A stretch of DNA of 64,000 nucleotides from contig NZ_UGTA01000001.1 of NCBI RefSeq assembly GCF_900454895.1, positions 1,488,001 through 1,552,000 of the forward strand. The letters run 5' to 3'. Numbering within the stretch: position 1 is the stretch's first letter; every line of letters starts with the position of its first letter. Shown one piece after another: positions 1 through 9,069 of the stretch. The position numbers and the translations under genes are program-made. The notes under the pieces are model-generated. The model made no database searches and was not told where the DNA came from. It was given only the letters and a program-made list of their open reading frames with translations. This DNA is from Phocoenobacter uteri (GTDB lineage Bacteria; Pseudomonadota; Gammaproteobacteria; Enterobacterales; Pasteurellaceae).

Positions 1-1
1 T

Positions 2-373
2 TCAGTAGCATCGGCACAATATAATATTGAACAGAATAACATTGATAATTTACAAATTATCCGTATGTCAGCAGAAGAGTTTACTCAAGCGTTAAATGGC
101 GTGCGTAAATTTAATCGTTTGAAAGGGATTGAATTATCGGATTATGAATGTAACACAATCTTTGTCGATCCACCTCGTGCAGGATTAGATCAAGACACCT
201 TAAATTTGGTGCAAACCTATGATCGCATTTTGTATATTTCGTGTAATCCACAAACACTTTGTGAAAACTTAGAGCAACTTAGCAAAACACACCGCATTGA
301 GCGATGTGCTTTGTTTGATCAATTCCCTTACACAGACCACGTTGAAAGTGGCGTTTGGCTAGTAAGAAAATAG
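2..373 (+). CDS. trmA: tRNA (uracil-5-)-methyltransferase TrmA, 3' part
   Basis: This is the C-terminal third of TrmA, which uses S-adenosylmethionine to make ribothymidine at position 54 of tRNA. The reading frame is open from base 2, so the gene starts outside the window; the ATG at 65 is internal. Visible family motifs are FVDPPRAGLD (SAM-methyltransferase motif IV region), the catalytic-cysteine motif YISCNPQTL and the C-terminal stretch FDQFPYTDHVESGVWLVRK. The gene ends with TAG at 371-373. Identity is clear from alignment by eye with the E. coli and Haemophilus proteins; only the missing 5' end limits the call. Confidence 0.96.
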   Translation, partial: SVASAQYNIEQNNIDNLQIIRMSAEEFTQALNGVRKFNRLKGIELSDYECNTIFVDPPRAGLDQDTLNLVQTYDRILYISCNPQTLCENLEQLSKTHRIERCALFDQFPYTDHVESGVWLVRK

Positions 374-404
374 ATAAATGAAATGATAATGTGTTGATTT
401 TCGA

Positions 405-689
405 TTAACGAGTAGATAATTGGAAAATCATTGCTTCTGCTTGGCAACTAAATTCAAAATCAGCACATAATTCATAACCATTTTCAACTTGTTTGATTTC
501 ACTTTTAATCACACAAGGATCAGATTCCGCCTGTCTTGCTTTATCAGTTAAATACGCAAGGGCTTCTTCGGCACGTGCTTTTGTTTCGTACACTTGGCTA
601 AAATCAACGCTACGATCTTCGCCATCAATCACTGTACCCACATCAACACAACAACACACTTTGCTTTCTTCTGCTTGACACTCTGACAT
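405..689 (-). CDS. yfcZ: YfcZ/YiiS family protein
   Basis: A 94-residue soluble protein of the YfcZ/YiiS (DUF406) family, whose molecular role is unknown. The N-terminal cysteine cluster (VCCCVDVGTV) and the C-terminal EFSCQAEAMIFQL match the family, and the length is normal. It is convergent with trmA and divergent from fadL. A yfcZ-fadL neighbourhood also exists in E. coli, which supports both calls. A purine-rich ribosome site (AGAGG) lies upstream of the start at 689 on the minus strand. Confidence 0.9.
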   Translation of the reverse strand: MSECQAEESKVCCCVDVGTVIDGEDRSVDFSQVYETKARAEEALAYLTDKARQAESDPCVIKSEIKQVENGYELCADFEFSCQAEAMIFQLSTR

Positions 690-950
690 TTTTTTACCTC
701 TTTGATAGTTAGAATTTATAACGGCATAAAGTTTACTGATTTATTGTTTTTGTTGCAATGAGAAATCAACGATTTATTTTTATTCAAATAGCATAGTAAG
801 TGGTCTGAACAGTTACATAAATGTTGAAATAGCATTGCAAAATTTACTTTTGCCCCTTAGTATCGCACCACTTGAAACTCAACCCGTATTTAAATTTGTA
901 AAAACCGGTAAAAATATTACCGCTTACTATTTTAAAGGAAAATATAAATT

Positions 951-2336
951 ATGAAAAAAGTGACGAAATTATCACTCGCCGCAATACTTACCTTATCAGC
1001 AACAAACACCTTTGCCGCTGGTTTTCAACTTGCTGAAATCTCAACTTCAGGCTTAGGTACTTCATTTGCTGGTACAGCTGCAATCGCAGAAAATGCGTCT
1101 GTTGTTGCGACTAACCCTGCGTTAATGACAGAATTCTCTCGTGCACAGCTTTCTGCTGGGGGTATCTATATTGCCGCTAAAGTAAATATTAACGGTGAAC
1201 TAGCCAACGATACCGATGCTTCTAATAAGAATATTGTCCCAAATGCTATCGTACCTAATTTTTATTTCGTCGCACCTGTAAACGATCGTTTCAGCGTTGG
1301 TGGTGGAATGAACGTCAATTACGGTTTAAAAACAGAGTTCAGTAAAAATTACGCTGCAGGATGGTTAGGTGGTATGACTAGCTTAAGCAGTGGGAACTTC
1401 AATTTCAGTGGTGCAATGAAATTAGGACACGGTTTTAGTTTCGGTTTAGGTTTGAATGCTGTTTACGCTGAAGCAGAATTAGATCGCTATGCGGGCGTCA
1501 TTCCAAAAGCACTTTCTGGAAAATTAAAGCAAGCTCAACAACAGTTACAACAATCTCCAAAAGAAGAAGATAAACAAAAAGCACAGTTATTAGGAAAAGT
1601 CGCGGGGATCGCTGCGAATACACCTGCAACAACAAAAATCAAACATCTTGAAGGAAATACTTGGGGCTATGGTTGGAACGCAGGACTTTCATATAACTTA
1701 AATGAAAATCATCGTTTTGGTTTAGCTTACCACTCTGCTGTAAAACTAGATTTTAAAGGTGATTTTTCTAATGAATTACCAACAGCATTAAACAATGTTC
1801 CATTACCTCAAATTGCAGGCTTAAAACCAGCAACGAATGGCAAAAATAAAGCAGCAAAATTATCTGTCACATTGCCAGCATTCTGGGAGTTATCAGCTTA
1901 TCATCAATTAACGGAGCAACTTGCATTACAATATAGCTGGAAACATACGCAATGGAGTGTATTTAAAGAGTTACTAGCGAAAGGAAGCAAAGGTGAAGAG
2001 CTTTTATACAAAGATGAGAAATTCTCTGATTCAAACCGTTATGCGATTGGTTTAACTTATAAAGCAATGGATAATTTAACCTTACGTACAGGTGTTGCTT
2101 ATGAGCAAAGTGCAAGTAGAACGATGCCATCAATCGCTATTCCTGATACCAACAGAACTTGGTATAGTGTGGGAGCAACTTATCAAGTTACCCCTAACTT
2201 AACCACTGATTTTGGTTATGCGTATGTTTATGGGCATAAAAATAACTTTACAGAAGGGACAACAGCAGGCGGTTTAGACGTTAAATCTCGTGCTCACGTA
2301 AATTTAGTAGGATTAAACCTAAACTATAAATTCTAA
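951..2336 (+). CDS. fadL: FadL/OmpP1 family long-chain fatty acid outer-membrane transporter
   Basis: Outer-membrane beta-barrel of the FadL family (OmpP1 of Haemophilus), which takes up long-chain fatty acids and other hydrophobic compounds. The 461-residue protein has a signal peptide cleaved after TNTFA, then the typical mature start AGFQLAE with a glycine- and alanine-rich hatch region. The conserved NPA motif is seen in VVATNPALMTEF, and the chain ends in phenylalanine as most outer-membrane barrels do. A lysine/glutamine-rich insert around residues 190-215 looks like an extracellular loop. The start at 951 follows AAAGGAAAATATAAATT. The downstream hairpin suggests a single-gene unit. 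Which substrates this copy prefers cannot be read from sequence. Confidence 0.93.
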   Translation: MKKVTKLSLAAILTLSATNTFAAGFQLAEISTSGLGTSFAGTAAIAENASVVATNPALMTEFSRAQLSAGGIYIAAKVNINGELANDTDASNKNIVPNAIVPNFYFVAPVNDRFSVGGGMNVNYGLKTEFSKNYAAGWLGGMTSLSSGNFNFSGAMKLGHGFSFGLGLNAVYAEAELDRYAGVIPKALSGKLKQAQQQLQQSPKEEDKQKAQLLGKVAGIAANTPATTKIKHLEGNTWGYGWNAGLSYNLNENHRFGLAYHSAVKLDFKGDFSNELPTALNNVPLPQIAGLKPATNGKNKAAKLSVTLPAFWELSAYHQLTEQLALQYSWKHTQWSVFKELLAKGSKGEELLYKDEKFSDSNRYAIGLTYKAMDNLTLRTGVAYEQSASRTMPSIAIPDTNRTWYSVGATYQVTPNLTTDFGYAYVYGHKNNFTEGTTAGGLDVKSRAHVNLVGLNLNYKF

Positions 2337-2358
2337 TTTATAAAAATATTTTTTGAAA

Positions 2359-2413
2359 CGGTCATATTTTGTTAGTTTTTTGTAAAAACTTATGAAAATA
2401 TGACCGCTTTTTT
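2359..2413 (+). terminator. Terminator formed by inverted uptake-signal pair
   Basis: CGGTCATATTTT (2359-2370) pairs perfectly with AAAATATGACCG (2395-2406), followed by CTTTTTTTA. The arms contain the uptake-signal core AAGCGGTC in reverse orientation. The stem sits 20 bases after the fadL stop, so it is a likely intrinsic terminator for fadL. Confidence 0.8.
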
Positions 2414-2531
2414 ATTGCAAAAATGTAAAACTCATAATGAATATTCTATTTTTTGCGGTAGATCTAATTTTTTTATACTGATTTTTGTTACACTTGCTCT
2501 AGTTTTAACATTTTATCCGTAGGGGAAACTA

Positions 2532-4187
2532 ATGAGTGAAATTGCAATCACGGTAAGTATCCTTTCTTTAGTTGCTGTTTTAGGACTATGGATTGGTAAT
2601 TTTAAAGTCCGAGGGGTTGGACTCGGCATTGGGGGTGTATTATTCGGTGGGCTTTTTGTTGCACACTTTATGCAACAATACGGATTACATTTAGATAAAC
2701 ATACACTACATTTCGTACAAGAATTCGGTCTTATTCTCTTCGTTTATACTATCGGTATTCAAGTTGGTCCAGGATTCTTCTCTTCTCTTCGCCATTCTGG
2801 CTTAAAATTAAATGGTTTTGCTTTTCTAATTGTCGCACTAAGTGGCGTATTAGTAGTGTTGTTACACAAACTATTTGATGTACCACTTCCTGTTATTTTA
2901 GGGGTATTCTCTGGTGCAGTAACCAACACACCATCATTGGGGGCAGGACAACAAATTTTAGCAGAATTAGGCGGTGATACCGAAGTTATGGGGATGGCGT
3001 ACGCAATTGCTTATCCTTTTGGTATCGTCGGTATTCTATTAGCGATGTGGCTAGTACGTATTATTTTTGGTATCAATGTCGATAAAGAAGCGGATGACTT
3101 CGACAAAAACCAAAATACGAAAAAAACAGGATTAAGCTCACTAAATGTTCGCTTAACGAATCCAAATTTACAAGGTTTAGCCTTAAAAGAAATCCCTGAT
3201 TTTGAACTCCACGATGTTGTCTATTCTCGCCTTAAACGCGGCGGAGAAGAGTTGTTCGTACCAAAAGCAGATACAAAATTACTGATTGGCGATGTGCTTC
3301 ATCTTGTAGGTGAATCAGCAACTTTACAAAAAATGAAACTTATTTTAGGTGAAGAAGCTGAAATGTCACTTTCTACCAAAGGTACACATTATCGTTCAGA
3401 GCGAGCTGTGGTCACCAATGAAAAAATCTTCGGGAAAAAATTACGTCATTTAATGCTAAAAGGTAAATATGATGTCATTATTTCTCGTTTAAACCGTGCT
3501 GGTGTGGAACTAGTACCAAACGGTGAAATGACCTTACAATTTGGGGATGTGTTAAATTTAGTGGGACGTGAAGATGATATCAAAACCGTTATGGCAATTA
3601 TCGGAAATGCCCAACAAAAATTACAACAGGTTCAGATGCTACCAATTTTTATCGGTATTGGTCTTGGGGTGTTACTTGGTTCAATTCCACTTTATATTCC
3701 AGGTTTCCCTGTCGCATTAAAACTCGGCTTAGCAGGTGGTCCATTAGTGGTTGCCTTGATCTTGGCTCGTATCGGAAGCATTGGTAAACTTTACTGGTTT
3801 ATGCCACCAAGTGCTAACCTTGCACTGCGTGAAATTGGTATCGTGCTTTTCTTGGCCGTCGTTGGATTAAAATCAGGCGGACATTTCCTTGAAACACTAT
3901 TAAGTAGCGAAGGGATGTCGTGGATTGGTTTTGGTGTGCTAATTACATTCATTCCACTTATCGTAACAGGCTGTATCGCTCGTATTTATGGTAAAGTGAA
4001 CTACTTAACCATTTGCGGACTGTTAGCTGGTTCAATGACTGATCCACCAGCATTAGCCTTTGCAAACGCAATTAAAGAAGAAAGCGGTGCATCAGCATTA
4101 TCTTATGCAACGGTTTATCCATTGGTGATGTTCTTACGCATAATGTTGCCACAATTATTGGCGATTGCACTTTGGACTGTGGGCTAA
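2532..4187 (+). CDS. yidE: YidE/YbjL-type putative transporter with two TrkA-C domains
   Basis: Inner-membrane protein of the AspT/YidE/YbjL antiporter superfamily, 551 residues, the same length as E. coli YidE. Two hydrophobic halves of about five helices each (roughly residues 1-180 and 370-551) carry the family repeats, for example GAVTNTPSLGAGQQ in the first half and GLLAGSMTDPPALAFAN in the second. Between them lie two TrkA-C (RCK-C) domains, near residues 200-285 and 295-370, which in related proteins bind regulatory ligands. The transported substrate of YidE is unknown. The gene stands alone between two terminators; the start at 2532 follows AGGGG with good spacing. Confidence 0.9.
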   Translation: MSEIAITVSILSLVAVLGLWIGNFKVRGVGLGIGGVLFGGLFVAHFMQQYGLHLDKHTLHFVQEFGLILFVYTIGIQVGPGFFSSLRHSGLKLNGFAFLIVALSGVLVVLLHKLFDVPLPVILGVFSGAVTNTPSLGAGQQILAELGGDTEVMGMAYAIAYPFGIVGILLAMWLVRIIFGINVDKEADDFDKNQNTKKTGLSSLNVRLTNPNLQGLALKEIPDFELHDVVYSRLKRGGEELFVPKADTKLLIGDVLHLVGESATLQKMKLILGEEAEMSLSTKGTHYRSERAVVTNEKIFGKKLRHLMLKGKYDVIISRLNRAGVELVPNGEMTLQFGDVLNLVGREDDIKTVMAIIGNAQQKLQQVQMLPIFIGIGLGVLLGSIPLYIPGFPVALKLGLAGGPLVVALILARIGSIGKLYWFMPPSANLALREIGIVLFLAVVGLKSGGHFLETLLSSEGMSWIGFGVLITFIPLIVTGCIARIYGKVNYLTICGLLAGSMTDPPALAFANAIKEESGASALSYATVYPLVMFLRIMLPQLLAIALWTVG

Positions 4188-4201
4188 GATCTCAACATAT
4201 T

Positions 4202-4232
4202 AAATAGGGCTACAAATAGCCCTATTTTTTTG
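4202..4232 (+). terminator. Rho-independent terminator of yidE
   Basis: AAATAGGGCT (4202-4211) pairs with AGCCCTATTT (4218-4227) across a short loop, followed by a T run. It lies 14 bases after the yidE stop codon. Confidence 0.9.
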
Positions 4233-4340
4233 CTTTAAAAATATACTGTTGTTATTTTATTCCTAGACATTAAAGCTTGGGATCGTTACAATTACCACCT
4301 ATTTATCCATTTTCTAACATACCGACAGAGGTTAAATTTA

Positions 4341-5639
4341 ATGTCATTTTCAATCGAAACAACTCAAGGCTTAGAACGCCGTGTAACAATTACTGTACCT
4401 GCTGATAAAATTGAAGCAGCTTATCGTCAAGAATTAAAAGGTGTTGCTAAAAATGCACGCATTGATGGCTTCCGTAAAGGTAAAGTTCCACACGCAATTT
4501 TAGAACAACGCTACGGTGCATCTGTTCGTCAAGATATCTTATCTGACAATATGCAACGTGCATTCTTTGATGTAATCATCAGCGAAAAAGTAAACATCGC
4601 AGGTCGCCCAACATTCACGCCAGAAAACTACGAAATTGGTAAAGATTTCACGTTCTCTGCAACTTTCGAAGTTTACCCAGAAGTTGAATTAAAAGGCTTA
4701 GAAAATATCAAAGTTGAAAAACCAGTAACTGAAATTTCAGATGCTGACATTGATAAAATGATTGAAGTATTACGCAAACAGCAAGCAACTTTTGCTGAAA
4801 CAGCAGAAGCAGCAAAAGCTGACGACCGTGTAACAATCGACTTTGTTGGTTCTATTGATGGTGAAGAATTTGAAGGCGGTAAAGCATCAGATTTCGCATT
4901 AGCAATGGGTCAAGGTCAAATGATTCCAGGTTTTGAAGATGGTATCGTTGGTCACAAAGCAGGTGAAGAATTCGTTATCGATGTAACTTTCCCAGAAGAA
5001 TACCACGCAGAAAACTTAAAAGGTAAAGCGGCAAAATTCGCAATCACTTTGAAAAAAGTAGAAGTAATGGAATTACCAGAAATCAACGATGAATTCGTTC
5101 AACGTTTTGGTAAAACTAAAACAGTTGCTGACTTACGTGAAGAAATCAAACGTAATATGGAACGTGAACTTAAAAATGCCGTTATTGCAAAAGTAAAAAC
5201 TCAAGTAATTGACGGTTTATTAGCTGAAAACGAAATTGAAGTTCCACAATCAGCAGTTGAAGAAGAAATCGAAGTATTACGTAAACAAGCAGCACAACAA
5301 TTTGGTGGAAACCCAGAAGTTGCAGCTCAACTTCCAGCAGAATTATTCACAGAGCAAGCTAAACGCCGTGTTCAAGTTGGCTTATTATTCTCAGCAGTAA
5401 TTTCATCAAACGAAATTAAAGTTGACGAAGAAAAAGTAAAACAAACTATTGCAGATTTAGCATCAGCTTATGAAGATCCAGCAGAAGTTATCGAATACTA
5501 TGCGAAAAACAAACAATTAACAGATAACGTACGTAACGTAGTTTTAGAAGAGCAAGCAGTTGAAGCTGTTCTTGCAAAAGCACAAGTAACTGAAACAGCT
5601 CAGTCATTTGACGAAGTAATGAATAAGCAACAAGGCTAA
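4341..5639 (+). CDS. tig: Trigger factor, ribosome-associated chaperone
   Basis: Trigger factor binds the large ribosomal subunit at the exit tunnel and shields nascent chains. The 432-residue protein has the three expected parts: an N-terminal ribosome-binding domain with the signature GFRKGKVP (about residues 44-51), a central FKBP-type prolyl isomerase domain (about 150-245, with VTIDFVGSIDGEEFEGG and MIPGFEDGIVGHKAGE), and a C-terminal helical substrate cradle. Length and order match E. coli. Codon use is strongly biased, with many GAA, AAA and GCA codons, as in highly expressed genes. The start at 4341 follows AGAGGTT. A terminator follows the stop. Confidence 0.98.
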   Translation: MSFSIETTQGLERRVTITVPADKIEAAYRQELKGVAKNARIDGFRKGKVPHAILEQRYGASVRQDILSDNMQRAFFDVIISEKVNIAGRPTFTPENYEIGKDFTFSATFEVYPEVELKGLENIKVEKPVTEISDADIDKMIEVLRKQQATFAETAEAAKADDRVTIDFVGSIDGEEFEGGKASDFALAMGQGQMIPGFEDGIVGHKAGEEFVIDVTFPEEYHAENLKGKAAKFAITLKKVEVMELPEINDEFVQRFGKTKTVADLREEIKRNMERELKNAVIAKVKTQVIDGLLAENEIEVPQSAVEEEIEVLRKQAAQQFGGNPEVAAQLPAELFTEQAKRRVQVGLLFSAVISSNEIKVDEEKVKQTIADLASAYEDPAEVIEYYAKNKQLTDNVRNVVLEEQAVEAVLAKAQVTETAQSFDEVMNKQQG

Positions 5640-5678
5640 TTCTCTAAAACATTAAGACGATAATCTTACGTTTTAACA

Positions 5679-5725
5679 AGCGGTTACTTTTAGAGAAAAA
5701 TTTACTAAAAGTAGCCGTTTTTTTA
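5679..5725 (+). terminator. Terminator of tig from an inverted uptake-signal pair
   Basis: CGGTTACTTTTAG (5681-5693) faces CTAAAAGTAGCCG (5705-5717), followed by TTTTTTTATA. The left arm is part of ACAAGCGGT, the Apl-type uptake-signal core. Confidence 0.8.
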
Positions 5726-5743
5726 TAATTACAGAGAGAAGTT

Positions 5744-6193
5744 ATGGATTCAACATTAATTCAAGAAATTCAACAATTCACCTCAAACCATACTGTTATG
5801 GTCATTGCTTGGTTTGCATTACTAATCGCATTAGTAATGAATATTTATCAAGGCTTAACCAGTAAGTTTAAAATCATCAATAATGCTGAAACAACTCGCT
5901 TAATCAATAAAGAAGAAGGCGTTGTTTTTGATTTACGCACCGACGATGAATTTAAACATGGGCATATTATTGATAGTTTACATGTTTTACCTTCGGATAT
6001 TAAAGGTAAAAACATTCACTATATTGAAAAATACAAAGCACGCCCAGTTATTTTAGTTGATACAAACGGTATGACATCAAATGCGAGTGCAGCATTATTA
6101 ACTAAACAAGGTTTTGAAAAAGTTTACGTTTTAAAAGATGGTATCAGTGGCTGGCACGCTGAGAAGTTACCTTTAATTAAAAAACACAAATAA
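5744..6193 (+). CDS. yibN: Membrane-anchored rhodanese-like protein (YibN type)
   Basis: A 149-residue protein with one N-terminal membrane segment (about residues 17-37, MVIAWFALLIALVMNIY) followed by a rhodanese fold: VVFDLRTDDEFKHGHI, then DGISGWHAEKLPL near the end. It matches E. coli YibN in length, in the anchor and in linkage to secB. Active rhodaneses carry a cysteine in the loop after the fourth strand. Here that loop reads VDTNGMTSNASA and the whole protein has no cysteine, so sulfurtransferase activity is unlikely. It may act as a binding domain at the membrane near the Sec system. It is probably co-transcribed with secB, 28 bases downstream. Confidence 0.88.
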   Translation: MDSTLIQEIQQFTSNHTVMVIAWFALLIALVMNIYQGLTSKFKIINNAETTRLINKEEGVVFDLRTDDEFKHGHIIDSLHVLPSDIKGKNIHYIEKYKARPVILVDTNGMTSNASAALLTKQGFEKVYVLKDGISGWHAEKLPLIKKHK

Positions 6194-6221
6194 TCCCATT
6201 ATTAACAAATAAGGAACGACT

Positions 6222-6737
6222 ATGTCTGAAGAAAATCAAGTAGCAACAGAAGAACAAAAAGAAGAGCAAACCTTTGATCTTCAAATTCAACGTATCTATG
6301 TAAAAGACGTTTCGTTTGAAGCACCAAATCTTCCTACCATTTTTCAACAAGAGTGGGAACCTGAATTAGGTTTTGAGTTAGACACAGAAACCAGAGAATT
6401 AGCGGAAAACCTTTACGAAGTAACGTTACACCTTAATGTTCAAACTACAATGAAAGAGTCAAAGGACGTTGCTTTCATCTGTGAAGTGAAACAAGCCGGT
6501 GTATTCACAATTAGTGGTCTTGAAGGTGTGCAACTTGCACATTGTTTAGCCGCTCACTGCCCTAATATTTTATACCCTTACGCAAGAGAACTTATTTCAA
6601 GCCTTGTAAATCGTGGTACATTCCCAGCTCTTAACCTTTCTCCTGTAAACTTTGATGCTTTATTTATGGATTACTTAGAAAGCCAACAAGCTGAAATGGC
6701 AGCAGAAGAAGCAAAAGAAGAAAATACAATTAACTAA
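6222..6737 (+). CDS. secB: Protein-export chaperone SecB
   Basis: SecB is the cytoplasmic tetrameric chaperone that holds preproteins unfolded and passes them to SecA. The 171-residue chain has the family core DLQIQRIYVKDVSFEAPN near residue 20, the ACPNILYPYARE-type stretch (here HCPNILYPYARELIS) and the FPALNLSPVNFDALF region near the C terminus. Short acidic extensions at both ends are normal for Pasteurellaceae. The start at 6222 follows AAGGAACG. It is preceded by the YibN-type gene and followed by a strong hairpin. Confidence 0.97.
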   Translation: MSEENQVATEEQKEEQTFDLQIQRIYVKDVSFEAPNLPTIFQQEWEPELGFELDTETRELAENLYEVTLHLNVQTTMKESKDVAFICEVKQAGVFTISGLEGVQLAHCLAAHCPNILYPYARELISSLVNRGTFPALNLSPVNFDALFMDYLESQQAEMAAEEAKEENTIN

Positions 6738-6764
6738 TTGAGTTTCTTGAATATATTTAGAATG

Positions 6765-6829
6765 TAAGGGCGTACTCTGTACGCCCTTATTTGATCGTAG
6801 AACAGGACGTATGTAATACGCCCCTATCA
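6765..6829. terminator. Hairpin and GCCCCTA-type repeat between convergent secB and prlC
   Basis: TAAGGGCGTAC (6765-6775) pairs perfectly with GTACGCCCTTA (6779-6789). It lies between the convergent genes secB and prlC and can serve as terminator for secB; the T-rich tail is short. The following bases (to 6829) end in TAATACGCCCCTATC. This resembles TAATACCGCCCCTAC at 58174-58188 beside htpG, so both may belong to a dispersed repeat family. Confidence 0.6.
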
Positions 6830-6833
6830 ATAT

Positions 6834-8864
6834 TTACATAATTCCTTTATGACGCAATAACGCATCTAAGGTTGGTTTACGTCCTCTGAAACGCTCAAAC
6901 AACACCATCGGCTCTTCACTTCCACCACGACTTAAAATATTGTCTAAGAAAGATTGCCCCGCCTCTTGATTGAAAATCCCTTCTTCTTCAAAGCGAGAGA
7001 ATGCATCAGCGGAAAGCACTTCTGCCCATAAATAACTGTAATACCCTGCCGCATAACCACCAGCAAAAATATGGCTGAAACTGTGTGGGAAGCGATTCCA
7101 TTTTGGTGCTTTTATCACAGAAACTTCATCTTTTACAGCGTGTAGCGTGTCTAACACAATATTTTCTCTTGGCTCGCTTAAATGTAAGCGGAAATCAAAT
7201 AATCCAAACTCTAACTGACGAAGTACAAACATCGCTGCTTGGAAATTTTTCGCTTTTAATAATTGGGTTAATTTTTCTTTTGGTAATGGCTCGGCCGTTT
7301 CGTAATGCCCTGAAATAAAGGCAAGAGCCTCTTCTTCCCAACACCAGTTTTCTAAGAATTGGCTTGGTAATTCCACTGCATCCCAAGGCACACCGTTAAT
7401 ACCTGCTACATCGCCAACATCAATTTGAGTGAGCATATGATGAATACCGTGTCCGAATTCGTGGAATAAAGTCGTTACTTCATCGTGAGTAAATAAGGCA
7501 GGTTTATCGCCAATCGGCTTGTTGAAGTTACAAGTTAAATATGCCACCGGTTTTTGTAGTTCGCCATTGGCTAAGCGACGTTGATTCACACAATCGTCCA
7601 TCCACGCACCGCCACGTTTGTTTTCACGTGCATATAAATCTAAATAAAACGAACCACATAAGCGGTCATTTTTATCAAAGATTTTGTAAAATTGAACGTC
7701 ATCGTGCCAAACATCAACACCTTGTTGTTTTTCAATGCGTAAATTGAATAAGCGTTTCATTAGCTCAAATAACCCTGAAATTACTCGCTGTTCAGGGAAA
7801 TAAGGACGTAATTCTTCATCGTTGATAGAGTAAAGTGCTTGTTTTTGTTTCTCGCTGTAAAACGCAATATCCCACACATTTAATTCCGTAATACCAAACT
7901 CTTTTTCAACAAATTGATACAGCTCTTGTAGCTCTTTCTCGCCCTGTGCTTTTGAACGAGTCGCTAAATCTTCTAAGAAATCAGTCACTTGTTTTGGACT
8001 TTCTGCCATTTTCGTAGCCAGTGAAAGTTCCGCATAATTATTAAAACCTAATAATTGTGCAAGTTCTAAACGTAATTTTAATTTTTCATCAATATTCGCA
8101 GAGTTATCCCATTTGCCTGCATTTACACCTTGATCCGACGCACGAGTTGCAAAGGCTTCATACATTGTTTTGCGTAACTCACTATTTTCACAATAGGTCA
8201 TCACCGGCAAATAACTTGGGAATTCAAGGGTAAAGCGATAGCCCGATTTCTCTTTGCTCTGTGCTGATGCTTTCGCTGCTTCTAAAGCAGATTCTGGCAA
8301 GCCTTTTAGCTCGCTTTCATCTTCAATGATAATATCCCAACCCATTGTTGCATCAAGCACGTTGTTGCTAAATTGCGAACCAAGCTCCGATAAACGTGCT
8401 GAAATTTCGCCATAACGTTTCTGTTTTTCAGGTAATAAAGCAATCCCTGATAATTCAAAATCACGTAAACTATCGTTAATCGCTTTTTGTTGTGCGATAG
8501 AATAATTAGTAAACTCAGTACCTTGTTTTAATTTTAAATAACCTTGATATAACCCTTGATGTTGCCCCGCCCAAGTGCTGTATTCTGACAATAACGGCAA
8601 GCAAGATTCATAGGCTTCACGCCATTCAGGGCTATTTTTTACCGAGTTTAAATGCCCAACAGGCGACCACGCACGGCTTAATTTATCCCCTGTTTCTGAC
8701 AACGGCATATAAAAACTATCCCAAGTTGGAGTTTCAATTTGAGCCACTCGCTCAACGGTTTCACGACAATCTTTGATTAACTGCTCAATCGCAGGTTTGA
8801 TATGTTCTGCTTTAATTTTTGAAAACTGTGGTAGCTCAGTTTGTTGTAAAAGTGGATTTGACAT
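6834..8864 (-). CDS. prlC: Oligopeptidase A (M3 family zinc peptidase)
   Basis: Oligopeptidase A is a cytoplasmic zinc peptidase that degrades short peptides, including cleaved signal peptides. The 676-residue protein carries the M3 zinc-binding motif in TLFHEFGHGIHHML (HEFGH, catalytic glutamate in the middle) and the downstream third-ligand region ELPSQFLENWCWEE. The C terminus holds the family signature with HIFAGGYAAGYYSYLWAEV. Length equals E. coli PrlC. The start at 8864 is preceded on the minus strand by AAGGAACAAG. It is transcribed alone. Confidence 0.97.
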   Translation of the reverse strand: MSNPLLQQTELPQFSKIKAEHIKPAIEQLIKDCRETVERVAQIETPTWDSFYMPLSETGDKLSRAWSPVGHLNSVKNSPEWREAYESCLPLLSEYSTWAGQHQGLYQGYLKLKQGTEFTNYSIAQQKAINDSLRDFELSGIALLPEKQKRYGEISARLSELGSQFSNNVLDATMGWDIIIEDESELKGLPESALEAAKASAQSKEKSGYRFTLEFPSYLPVMTYCENSELRKTMYEAFATRASDQGVNAGKWDNSANIDEKLKLRLELAQLLGFNNYAELSLATKMAESPKQVTDFLEDLATRSKAQGEKELQELYQFVEKEFGITELNVWDIAFYSEKQKQALYSINDEELRPYFPEQRVISGLFELMKRLFNLRIEKQQGVDVWHDDVQFYKIFDKNDRLCGSFYLDLYARENKRGGAWMDDCVNQRRLANGELQKPVAYLTCNFNKPIGDKPALFTHDEVTTLFHEFGHGIHHMLTQIDVGDVAGINGVPWDAVELPSQFLENWCWEEEALAFISGHYETAEPLPKEKLTQLLKAKNFQAAMFVLRQLEFGLFDFRLHLSEPRENIVLDTLHAVKDEVSVIKAPKWNRFPHSFSHIFAGGYAAGYYSYLWAEVLSADAFSRFEEEGIFNQEAGQSFLDNILSRGGSEEPMVLFERFRGRKPTLDALLRHKGIM

Positions 8865-9069
8865 TCTTGTTCCTTATTTTTTAGAAAGTGCTTACTAGAT
8901 TAGGGTAATGAGAATAAATATCAAGGGAAAGCGGTTATATTTTTATGATTTTTTGTAAAAATTGTTATGGCAATAATATTGGAAAAATTCTGAAATCTTT
9001 TTTTAAAACATTGCACTACTGTTTTTTTTTGTACTATTTGTGCTTAATTTATTATACCAAGGAGTTCTT

